Source of the DNA: Terebella lapidaria
Taxonomy: Eukaryota; Annelida; Polychaeta; Terebellida; Terebellidae
NCBI GenBank assembly: GCA_949152475.1
Contig: OX424563.1
Location: forward strand, 5,367,001-5,431,000
DNA: 64,000 nt
Reading direction: 5' to 3'
The translations under genes were made by a program, and so were the position numbers. Shown here piece after piece: positions 1 through 12,286 of this stretch; position 1 is the stretch's first letter; each line of letters begins with the position of its first letter. Below the pieces are notes generated by a model that worked only from the letters and a program-made list of their open reading frames with translations, was not told where the DNA came from and made no database searches.

Positions 1-38
1 AGCCAACTTTTTTGGCCTCCCCCATGAGCCCGCATGAG

Positions 39-168
39 TGGTTGACGAGTACTGGATCGTGTGTGATGCTTGCCTTTGTAAGCTTCATCACAACAACTCT
101 CGCCACACACACGCGCAGTCTGGAGGGCTCAAGGATTACATGGAAAACTTGTGCTTGGCCGCTCTGAG
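39..168 (+). CDS. possible partial exon of an unidentified gene
   Basis: An open stretch of about 43 codons reads protein-like, with segments EYWIVCDACLCKLHHNN and GLKDYMENLCLAAL. It ends at a good donor (CTGAG|GTAAGC, GT at 169). An AG at 37-38 after a pyrimidine-rich run could be the acceptor. The same frame meets TGA at 35-37, just before this acceptor, and TAA directly after the exon, so the tail could instead be a C-terminus. I do not recognise the family; the visible features are two Cys and several His in a Trp/Tyr-rich context. No further exon of the same gene was recognised downstream. This may be chance. Confidence 0.2.
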
Positions 169-3100
169 GTAAGCTGGAAGTGGGACTAGGGACCTATGAT
201 AGTACTCGCTTTCCTCGAAAGTGTTCGGATCACGGGCGGTAGTTTTGTCAGAGCCGTTCTGCTATTTATAGCAGCCAATACAATGTTCCCAGCCGATGGA
301 GACCGGTATGCTGTTCCATTTTCACTCTCGCGGTGTGGCATGTTCAAGCACTTTAAAAAACAGGGTTAATTAGCTTGACACCCATTGATGTCCTGACGAG
401 GAGCTTTGTGTGCGCACTCACAGACATTGTCATGTCACCGAGGCTCTGTAATGTGCCAGTCGGGGCCTATGGGTGTCTTCACTCGGCTGTGAGCAACATG
501 AGATGGCCTCTCTGGCGGGACGGGCGCTGAATCCAAAATGCTGCCGACATTTCGCTTGCCAGAGTAGCTCAGCATTCAGCAGATCAAAGGGAAAGTTAGA
601 AATTCTGAGGAAACGTTTTTTTTCTTTTTTCGACGGGATTATAGAATTTTTGTCGCCAGATTCATGTGTTGTCATTCTGAGGCTATTTACATTTCATAAT
701 AACGATGACAGAGATGACAATTAGTTTGGAACTGATTTCTCTAGAGGTCTATCTCCCTTCCCACTGTTTACAGATAAGGCGCTTAGAGACTTTGGGTTTG
801 CATTGCTTGTACAAGTACGCGAGTATTCTCATCGTTGTTATCGTTGCCATGGGTAACAGACAGCAAAGCCGAGGAGATTTGATCAATCTGTGATCTGGCC
901 TAATTTGATGAGCTAATGTCATACCAGGGCTGGCCTGCGATTAGCCCTCCGATGGCTCACATCCATCAACATCCTTGGGTGGGATATCACAGCTCGCTTG
1001 GAAAATCATACACTCAGGCAACATCGCGGTAATCACAGGGCCCCGATGAGAAATTCTAGTGGTGTCTTGTGAAATTCAACCAGAGAGTGCAAGTCGGTAC
1101 GGTGCTGTGGAGCTCAGAAGTGGGGATCTTGGAAAGTGGAGGATCATCATTCAATTTCTTGAGCTGGCGTCCAGGACGCAATGGATGATTGATGTCTGTA
1201 ATCAGCTTCTCGGTTCAAATCGATTATCTCAGTTATAGTTCCAACTTGTAGGCTTTCTGTGGAGATTTTATTTTTCAGCTGCGGAATTTTTTGAATTTGA
1301 GAACTCAACATGAAGACTTAGATGAGTAGTTAGAACTGAGGAATCCAAGTGCATGCAACATCTGAAATGTGCTTTTTGACCGAGTATTATTAAACAGTCA
1401 TAATACATGTAAATCTTAACTCATTCTAGTATTTTACAAGATGTGGGAGAAAACCAATTATATTTGCTATATCTACATGTTCTGATCATGTTGCAACTAC
1501 TGTTGTAACTTTTACATAGAGAAAGAATACCACTATATATACCGTCACATTGCTGCGGGCACCATGATCATAAATAATAAGCTGTGGTTTAGTCATAGCA
1601 GCACACTATCTCAAGACAATCACCTTCATTACACAGTCGTGTGGACATGATATGGTTTGAGCAAGTTCTACAATTGTACGCTCAATGATGTTATGGGCAC
1701 AATGCGGCTGTAATTACATGAATTACTGCTATTGGTTAACCTGATACATGTTACCGCACAATGAAGCAGATCATTAACGGATATTGATCGGAGGTAATTA
1801 TGTCTGAGTTGTCATGGTTACACCAATTGAGCTGGCAGATGCATTATCCGTGATATCAAAATGGGTGGGCCTATGGATGTACATGTACCCTGGTACACAT
1901 ATATTATAGTAAGATATATAGATCATTGACCTAGTATCAACCCCTTATAATATTTGTATGTGAATATGAGCTCTGTAATATAATACCATGTTCTTTGAAA
2001 TTCTTCTGTGATATATTAGATATAATGTAGGTACACTGTACTTTCCTGTCGCTTCCATTAATACTTTTTTAAGACTCCTTAATCCTGCATGAGCTTGTTT
2101 TGAATTGTTTCGAAGTTCATTTATAATTACCGGTAAAATCAGAGTCATCTTGAGTCAGGGCAGTTTTGGACATTTATATTTTCCTTGCACATGGGTCAGT
2201 TTCTCATCAAGAAGATCAATGGTTGCCATGGTTATTGCCTCGTGTACCTGTCTGGCCCTAGTGACACAGATGGTGATGTTGGGGTCGGAGTCTTTCTCTC
2301 CCCCACTGTCCGTCCATGTGTCTGCAGATCCCCTACTAACTCACAGAGAACACCAGGGAATGTTGACACTCTGTCACTGTCCCGGTCAGCTGTCGTAAAC
2401 ACTGACAATCAGATTAGCCACCTTGTAGGTATTTCCAACATGGATAAACCCCAAAGTTCAAAACAGTGTTTTGTTCCATATGAAAACCATATTTATGTTT
2501 TAGCTTCGTGTCTCTTCAATCTCAGAGTTTATAGTCTTATATAATGTCCCAGCAGTGATTGATCATTGCACATGATAAATCAATCAATATATTCTTGATA
2601 TTGGATCCTGGCGGTGTGAACGCTCATCCTGCCTTGCAAGTATCTCACTAGATGTCAGGCTCCTGGTGTCCCTGCCTCCCACGCAGGTCAGATCTGCTGG
2701 GGTTTGATCTTCGCTGTTTTCCCTGGCAGTGTTTTCTTCGCAAGTCCAGAGTGATTGGACAATAGATAGGCTGACCTTGGGACACCAATAGATAGCACTT
2801 CTGGGGCAATCACACTATATATTGGACCCATAGCTGACAGCTGGCCAGTCCTGACAGCAAAGTATGGCAAATCCATGCAATAAATGCTGGTCAAAAATCT
2901 CCGTCCTGGCCCAACTTTGTCCCTGCGGCTAGACCTGAAACAATAAAAGCGCCAGTGGGTTGCCCCAGATAATCCGCAGCCCTGTGTGATTTTATTATGA
3001 CATCAAATCGAGAACAGGAAGTCAGACGAGCCTTGTCGCTGATCCGTGGAAATTGTGCTGTCGGTTTGATGGGACCACAATGGAGATATCTCGAGTAGTC

Positions 3101-5931
3101 TGTCTCCTATGCTCGTACAGAAACCTACATGATGTGAAAGACGGGAATGTTTCTGCAATGATTTGGAAGAAGCTGGGTTATTTTACTATAATTGATTACT
3201 AATGATATTTTTTTTCAAGTTCAAAGAACTCTGAAGAGTTTTATAAAATTAAACTATAAACAAACGAAAAACTGTGAACAACTAAAAAAAGAAATATCAT
3301 ATACATGTATGACGGTGGGAGTTGTCAGGCTTTGATTTGATAACTTTTTAGAAGTCACATGCAAGACTATTTTCCAGTTGTGCAGGTGCATTGAGCATGC
3401 AGGCACCTTCGATGATATATGGTTATCACAAGTCAACTCTGCTCCCAGGGTATATCTCATTATTGTCTTTCTTGCCTTAATTAATGACCAGGAATGCTGC
3501 TGGGGTCACAATTCTTCGCGCAGTTTCTGTGGATAAAGTCGTGTCCCAGCAAACCCTGCCTTGAGCAGAGCGGCAAGTAAAAACCAAACATGGTTTTCCA
3601 ATAAACTTGCCGTCCAATTCATTATTGCTTTTGCAGGAGCCAGTATTTGTAAAAACCTGGTCGGTTTTGTTGGCTTAGCTTGAGAAGTTACAGTTTCTCT
3701 GCACGCAGCCGAAGGTCAGAATGGCCACAACTATGAGTGGTTGGCTTGCCTACACAATGGAGTTTGTGGTAATATGTTGCCGAGTTGTGGGAGGTTTTGT
3801 CGTGTCCAGTTCCACATTGGCAACTGGTGCAGACCGTAGTTGGATAACTAGGTTATGTGGTCATGTTTTGCCGCAGGAGCTCGTAGATATTCTGACCACT
3901 TACAAGTTACAACATGTACATGTACAACAAACTTGCTGCCAAGATGATGACTGTCCGACACTTGGCAAACAATGAGGGTATTCCCGACTCAGTATTCCTG
4001 ACTGTTGCGTTGTTGGAAGCTTTGCCCTGTCATCCTGTCGCTAACAACATTCATCAGAGCCTTTTGTGTGCTCTGTTTGTTCCCTGGACTGTCGTGATTC
4101 TCTATGCTAGAATTAGTTTACAATGGCTACATGTTAAAATGTGTCTGGCTTTGTAAGCCTGATTCCCATGGTTGTTCTGTTTTCAGATGTGGGCTTTGTT
4201 CATTGACATTTGCATCTGCAGGAATTTCTGATGTGGTTAGTTGTTCATTTTTGTGGACATGGCGAAGGTTAGACTTAGAGAGGAACCTTGTTGTACCGCA
4301 TAAGAAATTTCTGAAGACCTTGCCTCGTGCTGTTAATTAGACTCTATATTCTCTTTGTTATAACTACAGCATGTGTTATGTACTTGTTCTCCCGGTGTTT
4401 TTCCAAAAAACTGAATTGTTTAATTGACAAGAATCGATGGTTTCCTAATTCAGTAAATGGAATCGAATTAAGCCTTTTCAAAGGTTGATCCTTATTGTGA
4501 AGCAAACCGTTGTTGAGTCAAACTGTAGAGATGTGTTTTAAATTTGACGTCATTTGTAATTTTCTGCGTTGCTTGGCAAATTGCATTGCTATTCCAGAAG
4601 GACCAAGTCCCTAGTAATTGCATCAGACTAGTTGCACTTGGCTTCATAGGGAGGCGAGTCAATTGGTTTGACAACCAGCGACCCACGTGATGTAGGATGT
4701 GGCTCTGGGGGAAGGGATTTAGCTGAGGGGAAGGAGAGATGGGGGGGGCATTGAAAAAACAAGGACAAAACAATTTAATCAATTCCTGCCCTTGTTTTCC
4801 TCATGTATCTCATGAATCGGCAATTTTTACATGCCGACCACCCTAGTATCAGCGATTGTCATCAGAAGAAATGAAAATGGGCAATGTTCTAGAGAAAATG
4901 GAAATGTACTGATAATAAAGCAAGTGAAAAATGTTATATTTTCCATGCAAAATCATGATTGTTTTCTCCCATTTCTAAGTAGCAATTAGCACACAACCTG
5001 ATATTTTGAGGAGTGTCACAGCTTACAACACAGACAATCAGTTATTAGTGTTGTTGGACCAGCAGCAGATTACTCGTATAATGACTGCTGTAACAATGTC
5101 AGGGAGACCAATTTTCTTCAGTTTACCTACGTCATTGTTGTTCTGGTGAATATCTGGTTCATGAAACGATATCAAAATTGGTATAAAGACTGTATAGCCC
5201 CTGATACTCATAATAAAGAAAAAGATACCAAGCACAGTAACGAAACAAATCTGGTATCAGGGTGTCAGGGGTGACTTGATCAGTCACACAATGAAATAAT
5301 ATCATAATTGTTTATTTGACTAAAACAACTGGCAGAGACCTGGAGCTGTAAATTCATCAGTGCTTCATGTTTACAGGAGCAATAAGGCTGCTCCATATAT
5401 GACTAGACACAGCACGTCGGGGACATAGGGAATCACACCTGTATCACTGTAATGTGCTTGGCACTAAGTGAATTATGCCGCTGGTGGCCCAGTTTGCCTC
5501 CGTTTCCCCTCTCTACGACCTTGTGTATGTGCCCTGCTCTCCCCTACACCCCCATCCTGCTCTTGTGTGCTATTTGAGGCCCATCAATTATTCATTGGAC
5601 ACCTATTGTCCATGTTGTCCCACGGATTTCAGATGATGTTTATGCTGATGATGTCTAGCAGTTGGACCCAGCATCATAAAACAGATGTGAACAAATACAC
5701 GTAGTCAGTCCTTGGGATGATGTGCTGTCACATTCTGGATACCTGCGCACATAGTTTGAGGGACGAGTATCCAAAGGTAAGGGTGGCGGTCATACATGTA
5801 ATTGATAATGCACACGTGTGTACACATACTGTTGGAGGTGGTATGCATTTTTTGAGTTATAGCATATTCTAACATGGTGACGTCAGAGGGCTCTTAGCAT
5901 TTCAGTCATTTCAAAAGGTGTTATATCAGTT
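169..5931. other. non-coding stretch, no gene recognised
   Basis: No open frame here looks like a conserved protein; the longest are about 120 codons and show no domain pattern. The stretch is AT-leaning with scattered ACATGTA strings. It could be intron of the left-edge candidate gene or intergenic DNA. An X-box-like site lies at 843-857. Confidence 0.6.
843..857. promoter_or_regulatory. X-box-like (RFX) inverted half-sites
   Basis: GTTGCC-N3-GGTAAC matches the RFX-family X-box pattern of two inverted half-sites with a short spacer. Binding is inferred from the motif only. Confidence 0.3.
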
Positions 5932-5956
5932 GATATACGGCCCTAGGGCCTATATC
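5932..5956. repeat. 25-bp palindrome with perfect 12-bp core
   Basis: The core GGCCCTAGGGCC is a perfect palindrome. It is extended by GATATA on the left and TATATC on the right, with one unpaired base. It lies about 110 bp from the larger hairpin at 6063-6110. Confidence 0.7.
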
Positions 5957-6062
5957 AGATTTCGTTTCCAGGAGCAACGGCCTACAAAAACGTCATGACC
6001 GCAACAAACGTGTGTAGCCATGGTGACGTTTATTTCCTAACAATCATTTACCATGTTAGAGT

Positions 6063-6110
6063 GGTCGACCCCCATAATCTATTGTAAACAATAGATTATG
6101 GGGGTCGACC
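6063..6110. repeat. perfect 23-bp inverted repeat, 2-nt loop
   Basis: The arms 6063-6085 and 6088-6110 are exact reverse complements, separated by AA. Each arm runs from GGTCGACC at the outside to ATTGT (or ACAAT) at the loop. A perfect 46-base snap-back is not expected by chance. It may be a foldback insertion, a palindromic duplication or the stem of a small-RNA precursor; the sequence alone does not decide. Confidence 0.9.
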
Positions 6111-6549
6111 TTCTTATAATAGTTGATTCCAGCAATTTCTCATTTATATGCAATGGTTATTCACATTTTCTTCACTGTGGTATTGATAACATCATTTGTC
6201 GGATGATATCACCCTTTGGTGTGCTCTGTAACTAATCTGGACTATAACAAAAAAAAAATGTTTTGTTTATGTGACAACAATTGTATCTTTTTGCACTGCT
6301 CTGCGCTGCTCTTATCACATTGTTAGCCAGGCAGTTATTGAAGGCATAAATACACGTACTTGATAACTATGTTCATTGCATAATCTGACCCTTTGGTGTG
6401 CTCGATTTGTTCAATCGTATTATCGTCATGTTTATGTTCAAAGATATTCATTTTTGTGGGGTATTTGGTCATGTGGATAATATCTGAATACATGTATTGT
6501 TGATGCTTCCCTGCTGTTTTACTTATATGTCTTTTCACAAAATATGAAG

Positions 6550-6834
6550 TACCATATTGGTCCTAATAGTGGCACGCGCCCTAATAGTAGAGCGCCCCCC
6601 TCTTTTCCCCAAAAATGTTCGATTTTTGTATCTCATATCTTTTTGATAAACTCTTGGAGTGTTCCAATTCACATATTTATGTTATTTGAAGCATAATAAA
6701 GTGGACTGAAGGCTATAGTTATATTATTCTGTGAGTTTCTTAAATTTGACTTTGAGTTTTACCTCATTTTTGCACGCGCTGCTGCAGCAGGTCTTGCTTT
6801 GGCTCGCCGTGCTACTATTAGGACCAATACGGTA
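6550..6834. mobile_element. non-autonomous DNA transposon (MITE), TA-flanked
   Basis: The ends are inverted repeats of about 26 bp with about two mismatches (ACCATATTGGTCCTAATAG on the left; ACCGTATTGGTCCTAATAG on the right, reverse complement), bounded by TA at both sides. The internal 230 bp has no coding capacity. A TA duplication and ACCGTAT-type ends fit a Tc1/mariner-pogo group MITE. The ends resemble those of the element at 45639-46251, so the two probably share a transposase source. Confidence 0.75.
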
Positions 6835-8971
6835 CGCGTAATAATGACACTCCAGTGGTTAACTGTACTGAACTCATGTCTACAGACGGGGCACATGTCA
6901 TGCTGATGCTCTCAATATGTATCTTACAGATACCTCACATACTTGCTGTATACACAGTGTCAAACTCAAATCAAAGACAGGAACATCGATTGCCCGTCAG
7001 TAACACCCTCTGAACAATGGCTGCCAAGGATTTCTCGTCCCGGGTTTTCTATGGTTCAGTAATGGGTAGACCTGGATCAATCAAGACCTGTCTGCAGAGA
7101 TGCTTTTTGAAGGTCACTATGGCTTGGCTGGATGTTGTGCGTAGAACCTGTGGGTGACATGCTATAAAAGAGAAGGTAAATTAATGAGCAGATAGGCCTC
7201 TGTACATATTGCACATAGATAAAACATGCATCGCGAGATGGCATGTATTGAATGTGACAGATTTGTCCAGTGTGCTTTTATCAGCGTTGAGAATAAATGA
7301 CAATGAAACATAAAATAATGTGTCATTTACCATGTTTACTGTATTGTATGATCATTTTATGTACATTTCCTCTCGATATTTGCCAATAGAGTTAGAGCTT
7401 AGGATATAATTCCGACTGAAGTCCAATATGTCTGGAGAACTGAGAGAAAATTCACTTTGTTCGTTTCATCTCCTTCATCTAACATTGATGTCATCGGTCG
7501 CCCAAATGTGATTGGCAATCAGCTAAATAGGCATTTACATGTAATAACGACCGTTGGGTTTTCGGTTTTGTGCGTTCGTCATCAGTAACCGAGGACCCTC
7601 CCTGGGAAATCATCCCTGGGTACAAGGTCAGTCAAGGTAACCATGGTAATGAGGTCCTAGGGTTGTAATTGTGAACAGGTGAGGGGAAGTCTTAGGAAAT
7701 TCAACATGAGATCTTTGGGTTCTTGAAACATGTACACCACAGGTGCCACATTGATGCTGACAAGGCTAGAAACCTTGTTTAGACAGTCCTGAGCACTGGT
7801 CTTACTTGTGTCTGAAACCTCTGGACACTTTTCTCGATACCTTCAATAATTTTTATCTGAATCTGCATGTTTACATGAACTGTATGCCGCTATACAATTG
7901 GTGTGTGTACATACTTTTACCCTTACTATATACAGTGCGCTATATATCCCGATGTGAACCTCCCCATGGCAAGACTTACCTTGAAGCCTTGCCGACATCC
8001 GCCCTCACACGGTCCGTTACTACACAAGTCATGAGGACGTCAGTCTGGGAGTCAATCAGTCAGCGTCACAGCGTGAGCGTTCATACATAATGTAGCCTTG
8101 TCTGCTGTCGTGCACCTGTCAGCTGTATTGATTACCGATAGTTTCCCACTCAGCCCTGTTCACTCCCCACGCAAACATACAAATACCTACATACGTGATG
8201 GCGAGATCTTCATGACAGCAGGCACGCTACCGTTTCTTGTTTCTTGTCTCACATCATCTTGGGATCAGCTGTTCAGGATGTGTCCTGGTCAAGCGGTGCG
8301 TATCATGTTTCAGTGTTTTCATTATATCGTGTGATACATTACTGTTGAATCAGTGGGAATAGTCATGCATTGTGTAGGATTAGTCCACAGATGTTTACTA
8401 CAAGTAGGTATATATGACGAGATGTTGTGAACTACCTTACATGTACATGTATAGTGTCGGTAATATCATTTGTTTCATTCATAAATAGCTGAAACAATAT
8501 AGTCCCATTCACATTTTAAACATTGTCGTGATCTAATTCTAGGGCAATGTTATTTTCAGAACTATGACCGGGATTCATTTCAGGGTGCAATCTTACTTAT
8601 ATGAATTATTATGTAATAATCATGATATTGTAGAACATCTATGGCCTGAGGCTAGGAGGCAATATCGTCCTATTATCACACGTATCATTTGCATCATGAT
8701 GATTTCACAATGAATCTCAACAGTGTCAATACCCATGGATATGGATTTAGATACAAGAAATATGCATCAGTCAGGACGTTCAATATCACTGAGGGATTCA
8801 GTTATTGACACTGGCTAATTGTCTGCGGTAATGTAAACATAGAGCCCGCAAAATCATTTCGCTCTGCGTCATGTGACATGGGTATAATATACTTAATGAT
8901 CTAAAAATAGCGATCTGCGTAACATATTTCTGTGTGCTGTACAATATGTTATCAATAATCGGTCAGTGTTT
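6835..8971. other. non-coding stretch, no gene recognised
   Basis: Only short, unsupported frames are seen. An X-box-like GTAACCATGGTAAT lies at 7637-7650. Confidence 0.6.
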
Positions 8972-9420
8972 AGGCATGACAACACCAATGATATTGCGTC
9001 ATATCCGTTACAGTCAGAGAATTCCCTATTTTGAAAACGGGGGATGCCCTTGATCCCCCGCAGAATGGTGGGGGATATTTTGCTATGGCTGGTTGTTGAC
9101 CCAGGCTGGTTGGCATTGCACACGAAGAGTTTCAAGACCACAGCACGCACAGATCGGCTCTGATGGCGAACGATATATATGGGTTGTCAGGCATGAAAAT
9201 CAGTCGTTTTAAGGGGGTACCCTCAGAATTCGAGCTGTAGCAAAAAATCCAATTTATCAACATATATTTTCCTTACTATAGTGAGATCAGGAAATGAATT
9301 GACTAGCTTTGTATATAAGCTGCTAAGGTTTGTCTTGTTCTGGGACGGAGCTATGGAGACTTGAATTTGGGCTTTTTATCATTGTTTTGTATGGCCGAAG
9401 GAATTAGTGAAATCTGTCCT
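8972..9420. repeat. 449-bp direct repeat, left copy
   Basis: This block recurs at 11838-12286 in the same orientation and with the same length; I see only one mismatch. It contains a GGGGGAT...ATCCCCC hairpin near 9040-9060. Either a recent duplication or terminal repeats of a non-autonomous LTR-type element could explain it. No coding sequence, primer-binding site or target duplication was recognised, so the LTR reading is weak. Confidence 0.85.
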
Positions 9421-9889
9421 GAAGGAAATACATGTATTCTATAATTTCTACTCTAGATTGAAGTTAACGTTAATGTTGCATTCCCTTATAATGGTTTTGG
9501 TGCAAAAAGATAAAAAATTAGCCCAAAGGCTAAGATAGGTTACCGGACAATTTTGGTTTGGCCATGGCAGCATTGGCAGGTAACAGACCTTGAGATTTAC
9601 CAATCAAGGTTCGCAGTGTAAACATATGACCTTGGGATTTACCAATCAAGGTCATCCGTATGAACTTCGATGTAACCATTACATGTATGTGTGCGGCATT
9701 TGATATTCTATATGTTGGGTGGAATCGTTTAGGCCGCTCAGGTCAATTTACACATTCCAAGTCAGACATTTGGCACTCAAGGTCATCTGACGTCAAGTTC
9801 AAGGTCATCATTAGTTGTGCCATATATGTCTTCCTATATGTTCATAATGCAAACATGAGCTCTATCTGCAAGCATTTCATCTACAAAGG

Positions 9890-10815
9890 CAAATCTGGGC
9901 ATTTTTTGACCCCAAAATGGCTGTTTTGACCTTTCAAGGTCATCCAAGGTCAAATTCAAGGTCACCACACAAGTCGCCATATATGACTTCCCATTTGAAA
10001 GTGCCAATTTCTAAGCTCTATCTTCAAGCGTTCTATGAGTGCAGTCCTGACAGCTCCCATTATCATGATTATGAAGGAAAAAAGTGCCGAAAATTTTCCA
10101 AGTCCAAAATTTTTTTCAAAGGGTGAAAAATTTTTTTTGCCTAGAAATGGCCCAAAATGGATAGTAATGTTATTTGGGGCGAAAAAAATTTTTTTCGCCG
10201 ACTCGTCAAAAATTCAAAATGGCCACCACACTGAGATCGGCGATTCAAGGGCAACAAAACTTATACACGTCACAGAGGTATATAAGAGGAATCTTTTTAA
10301 GCAAAAATCTCAAAACTGATCAGAGAGTTTTTGAGAAAATACAGACCAGGTGCAAATTTGAGCGTTTTTCGACCCAAAAATGGCTGTTTTGACCTTTCAA
10401 GGTCATCCAAGGTCAAATTCAAGGTCACCACACAAGTCGCCATATATGACTTCCCATTTGAAAGTGCCAATTTCTAAGCTCTATCTTCAAGCGTTCTATG
10501 AGTACAGTCCGGACAGCTCCCATTACGAAGGGAAAAAGTGCCGAAAATTTTCCAAGTCCAAAATTTTTTTCAAAGGGTGAAAATTTTTTTTTGCTCTAGA
10601 AATGGCCCAAAATGGATAGTAATGCGATCTGGGGCGAAAAATTTTTTTTTCGCCGACCCGCCAAAAATTCAAAATGGCCGCCACACGGAAACTGGCAGAT
10701 TTAGGGCAACCAAACTTATACATATCACAGAGGTATATGAGGGGAATCTTTTGAAACCAAAAACTCAAAACTGATCAGACAGTTTTTGAGAAAATGGCCG
10801 TCAAAGTCCAAAATT
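9890..10815. repeat. two copies of a ~463-bp tandem unit
   Basis: Phrases such as GGCTGTTTTGACCTTTCAAG recur at about 9918 and 10381, followed by matching text for the full unit length. A third start of the unit is visible near 10806 and then breaks off. The copies differ at scattered sites, so this duplication is older than the 449-bp flanking repeat. Confidence 0.85.
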
Positions 10816-10968
10816 GAGCGTTTTTCGACAAAAACGGCCGCCATTTTGAAAAAAATGCGAAAATCAAAAAACAAAAAAATACCTCCTTCTCAAAATATTT
10901 TTAGGCATTTTTGTGCAAAATTTCAGAAAGATTCGATCGTTAACTTTAAAGATAAAAATGTTAACGCC

Positions 10969-11043
10969 GGACGGACGGACGGACGGACGGACGGACGGAC
11001 GGACGGACGGACGGACGGACGGACGGACGGACGGACGACGGAC
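10969..11043. repeat. (GGAC)n tetranucleotide tract
   Basis: About eighteen uninterrupted GGAC units, breaking down at the right end. It lies just inside the terminal hairpin of the element, where the same family is likely to carry it in other copies. Confidence 0.95.
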
Positions 11044-11060
11044 GCAACGCCATGCCAATA

Positions 11061-11087
11061 GGTTATCGGACCAAAGGTCCGGTAACC
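11061..11087. repeat. terminal hairpin with AAA loop
   Basis: The arms GGTTATCGGACC and GGTCCGGTAACC pair with one mismatch around an AAA loop, at the right end of the 9536-11089 repeat. The form resembles the AAA-loop hairpin of the family at 59763, 44464 and 30237. Confidence 0.8.
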
Positions 11088-11089
11088 TA

Positions 11090-11837
11090 AAATTGGCCTT
11101 TCCTCTGTGTTTTTGATGTATTTTTTACATAAACCGTGAATTTGGTGAAAATGCGTGATTTTGCAAAACAAAGAGGGGCCTCCCAAGAAATTGCTTCCCA
11201 TGGCATGCATATATATGGCTTATTTGTACCTAAGAGATGCTGTTTCCAATGTGCAAAACAAGAAAATCTCTCAGAATATATGTGTTATTGATATAAACAC
11301 CGTTTTTGAGAAAAAAAATGCATATTTGAATTTTCGGCCGAACTAACAGAATTCCAGTTTAGCAGCTCAACTCCCGATGTTATGTTATTAAATCCCATGA
11401 AAGTTATTATATATCATATTTTTGAAGATTTGATACCAGATTGACGATGATTTGCTTATTTTTGATGGTGTAGCTGACCCTTTTATGTCATTTCGGTCCA
11501 ATATTTGGGATATAATTAATATTTGTAATTCCATGTGACGCACATAATCCGTGGTTCTTTACAACAAAACTGCATCCTGGTTCTTAAGTACCTCAACCAC
11601 TGTAGTATATGATAACATTAGCACCTGACACCAAAATTTGTAGCATCCACAATGAAATAACGTATTAATGGGCCAATTCCTTTTTTACGTTTTTACAACG
11701 GAACGAAGTCAGTTATTGGCCCATAAATCCAAAGTGATATAACTTGCACCCTTGAAACTTTGTACACATGTTATCTAGATCATAATCTATCACAATTTAT
11801 TATCAAATGGTAGTGACACCAGGATCGCCTACTATTC
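11090..11837. other. non-coding DNA between the repeats
   Basis: AT-rich sequence with only short unsupported frames. It separates the hairpin-ended repeat from the right copy of the 449-bp block. Confidence 0.6.
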
Positions 11838-12286
11838 AGGCATGACAACACCAATGATATTGCGTCATATCCGTTACAGTCAGAGAATTCCCTATTTTGA
11901 AAACGGGGGATGCCCTTGATCCCCCGCAGAATGGTAGGGGATATTTTGCTATGGCTGGTTGTTGACCCAGGCTGGTTGGCATTGCACACGAAGAGTTTCA
12001 AGACCACAGCACGCACAGATCGGCTCTGATGGCGAACGATATATATGGGTTGTCAGGCATGAAAATCAGTCGTTTTAAGGGGGTACCCTCAGAATTCGAG
12101 CTGTAGCAAAAAATCCAATTTATCAACATATATTTTCCTTACTATAGTGAGATCAGGAAATGAATTGACTAGCTTTGTATATAAGCTGCTAAGGTTTGTC
12201 TTGTTCTGGGACGGAGCTATGGAGACTTGAATTTGGGCTTTTTATCATTGTTTTGTATGGCCGAAGGAATTAGTGAAATCTGTCCT
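11838..12286. repeat. 449-bp direct repeat, right copy
   Basis: Near-identical to 8972-9420, with identical end points (both start AGGCATGAC and end CTGTCCT). The flanks diverge immediately outside both copies, so the boundaries are sharp. Confidence 0.85.

Larger units (their letters stand above)
9536..11089 (+). mobile_element. hairpin-ended repeat with tandem core and (GGAC)n
   Basis: The left end TAGGTTACCGGAC is the reverse complement of the right end GTCCGGTAACCTA. Inside, a ~463-bp unit occurs about twice (9890-10352 and 10353-10815), rich in AAGGTCA and AAAATGGCC phrases. Then come a (GGAC)n tract and a terminal hairpin. There is no coding capacity; open frames here are by-products of the repeats. 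This architecture (tandem core, microsatellite, terminal hairpin) is typical of non-autonomous Helitron/Helentron or pearl-like elements of bivalves; that family name is inference. Confidence 0.65.

Noticed and set aside
1205-1235. tRNA B-box-like GGTTCAAATC
   Set aside because: No A-box at the right distance and no cloverleaf could be drawn.
8893-9150. 85-codon frame repeated at 11780-12016
   Set aside because: The duplication is explained by the 449-bp direct repeat; the peptide has no family features.
10035-10774. Several open frames with KFFSKG and KMATTL-type text
   Set aside because: They are by-products of the 463-bp tandem unit, repeated in each copy.
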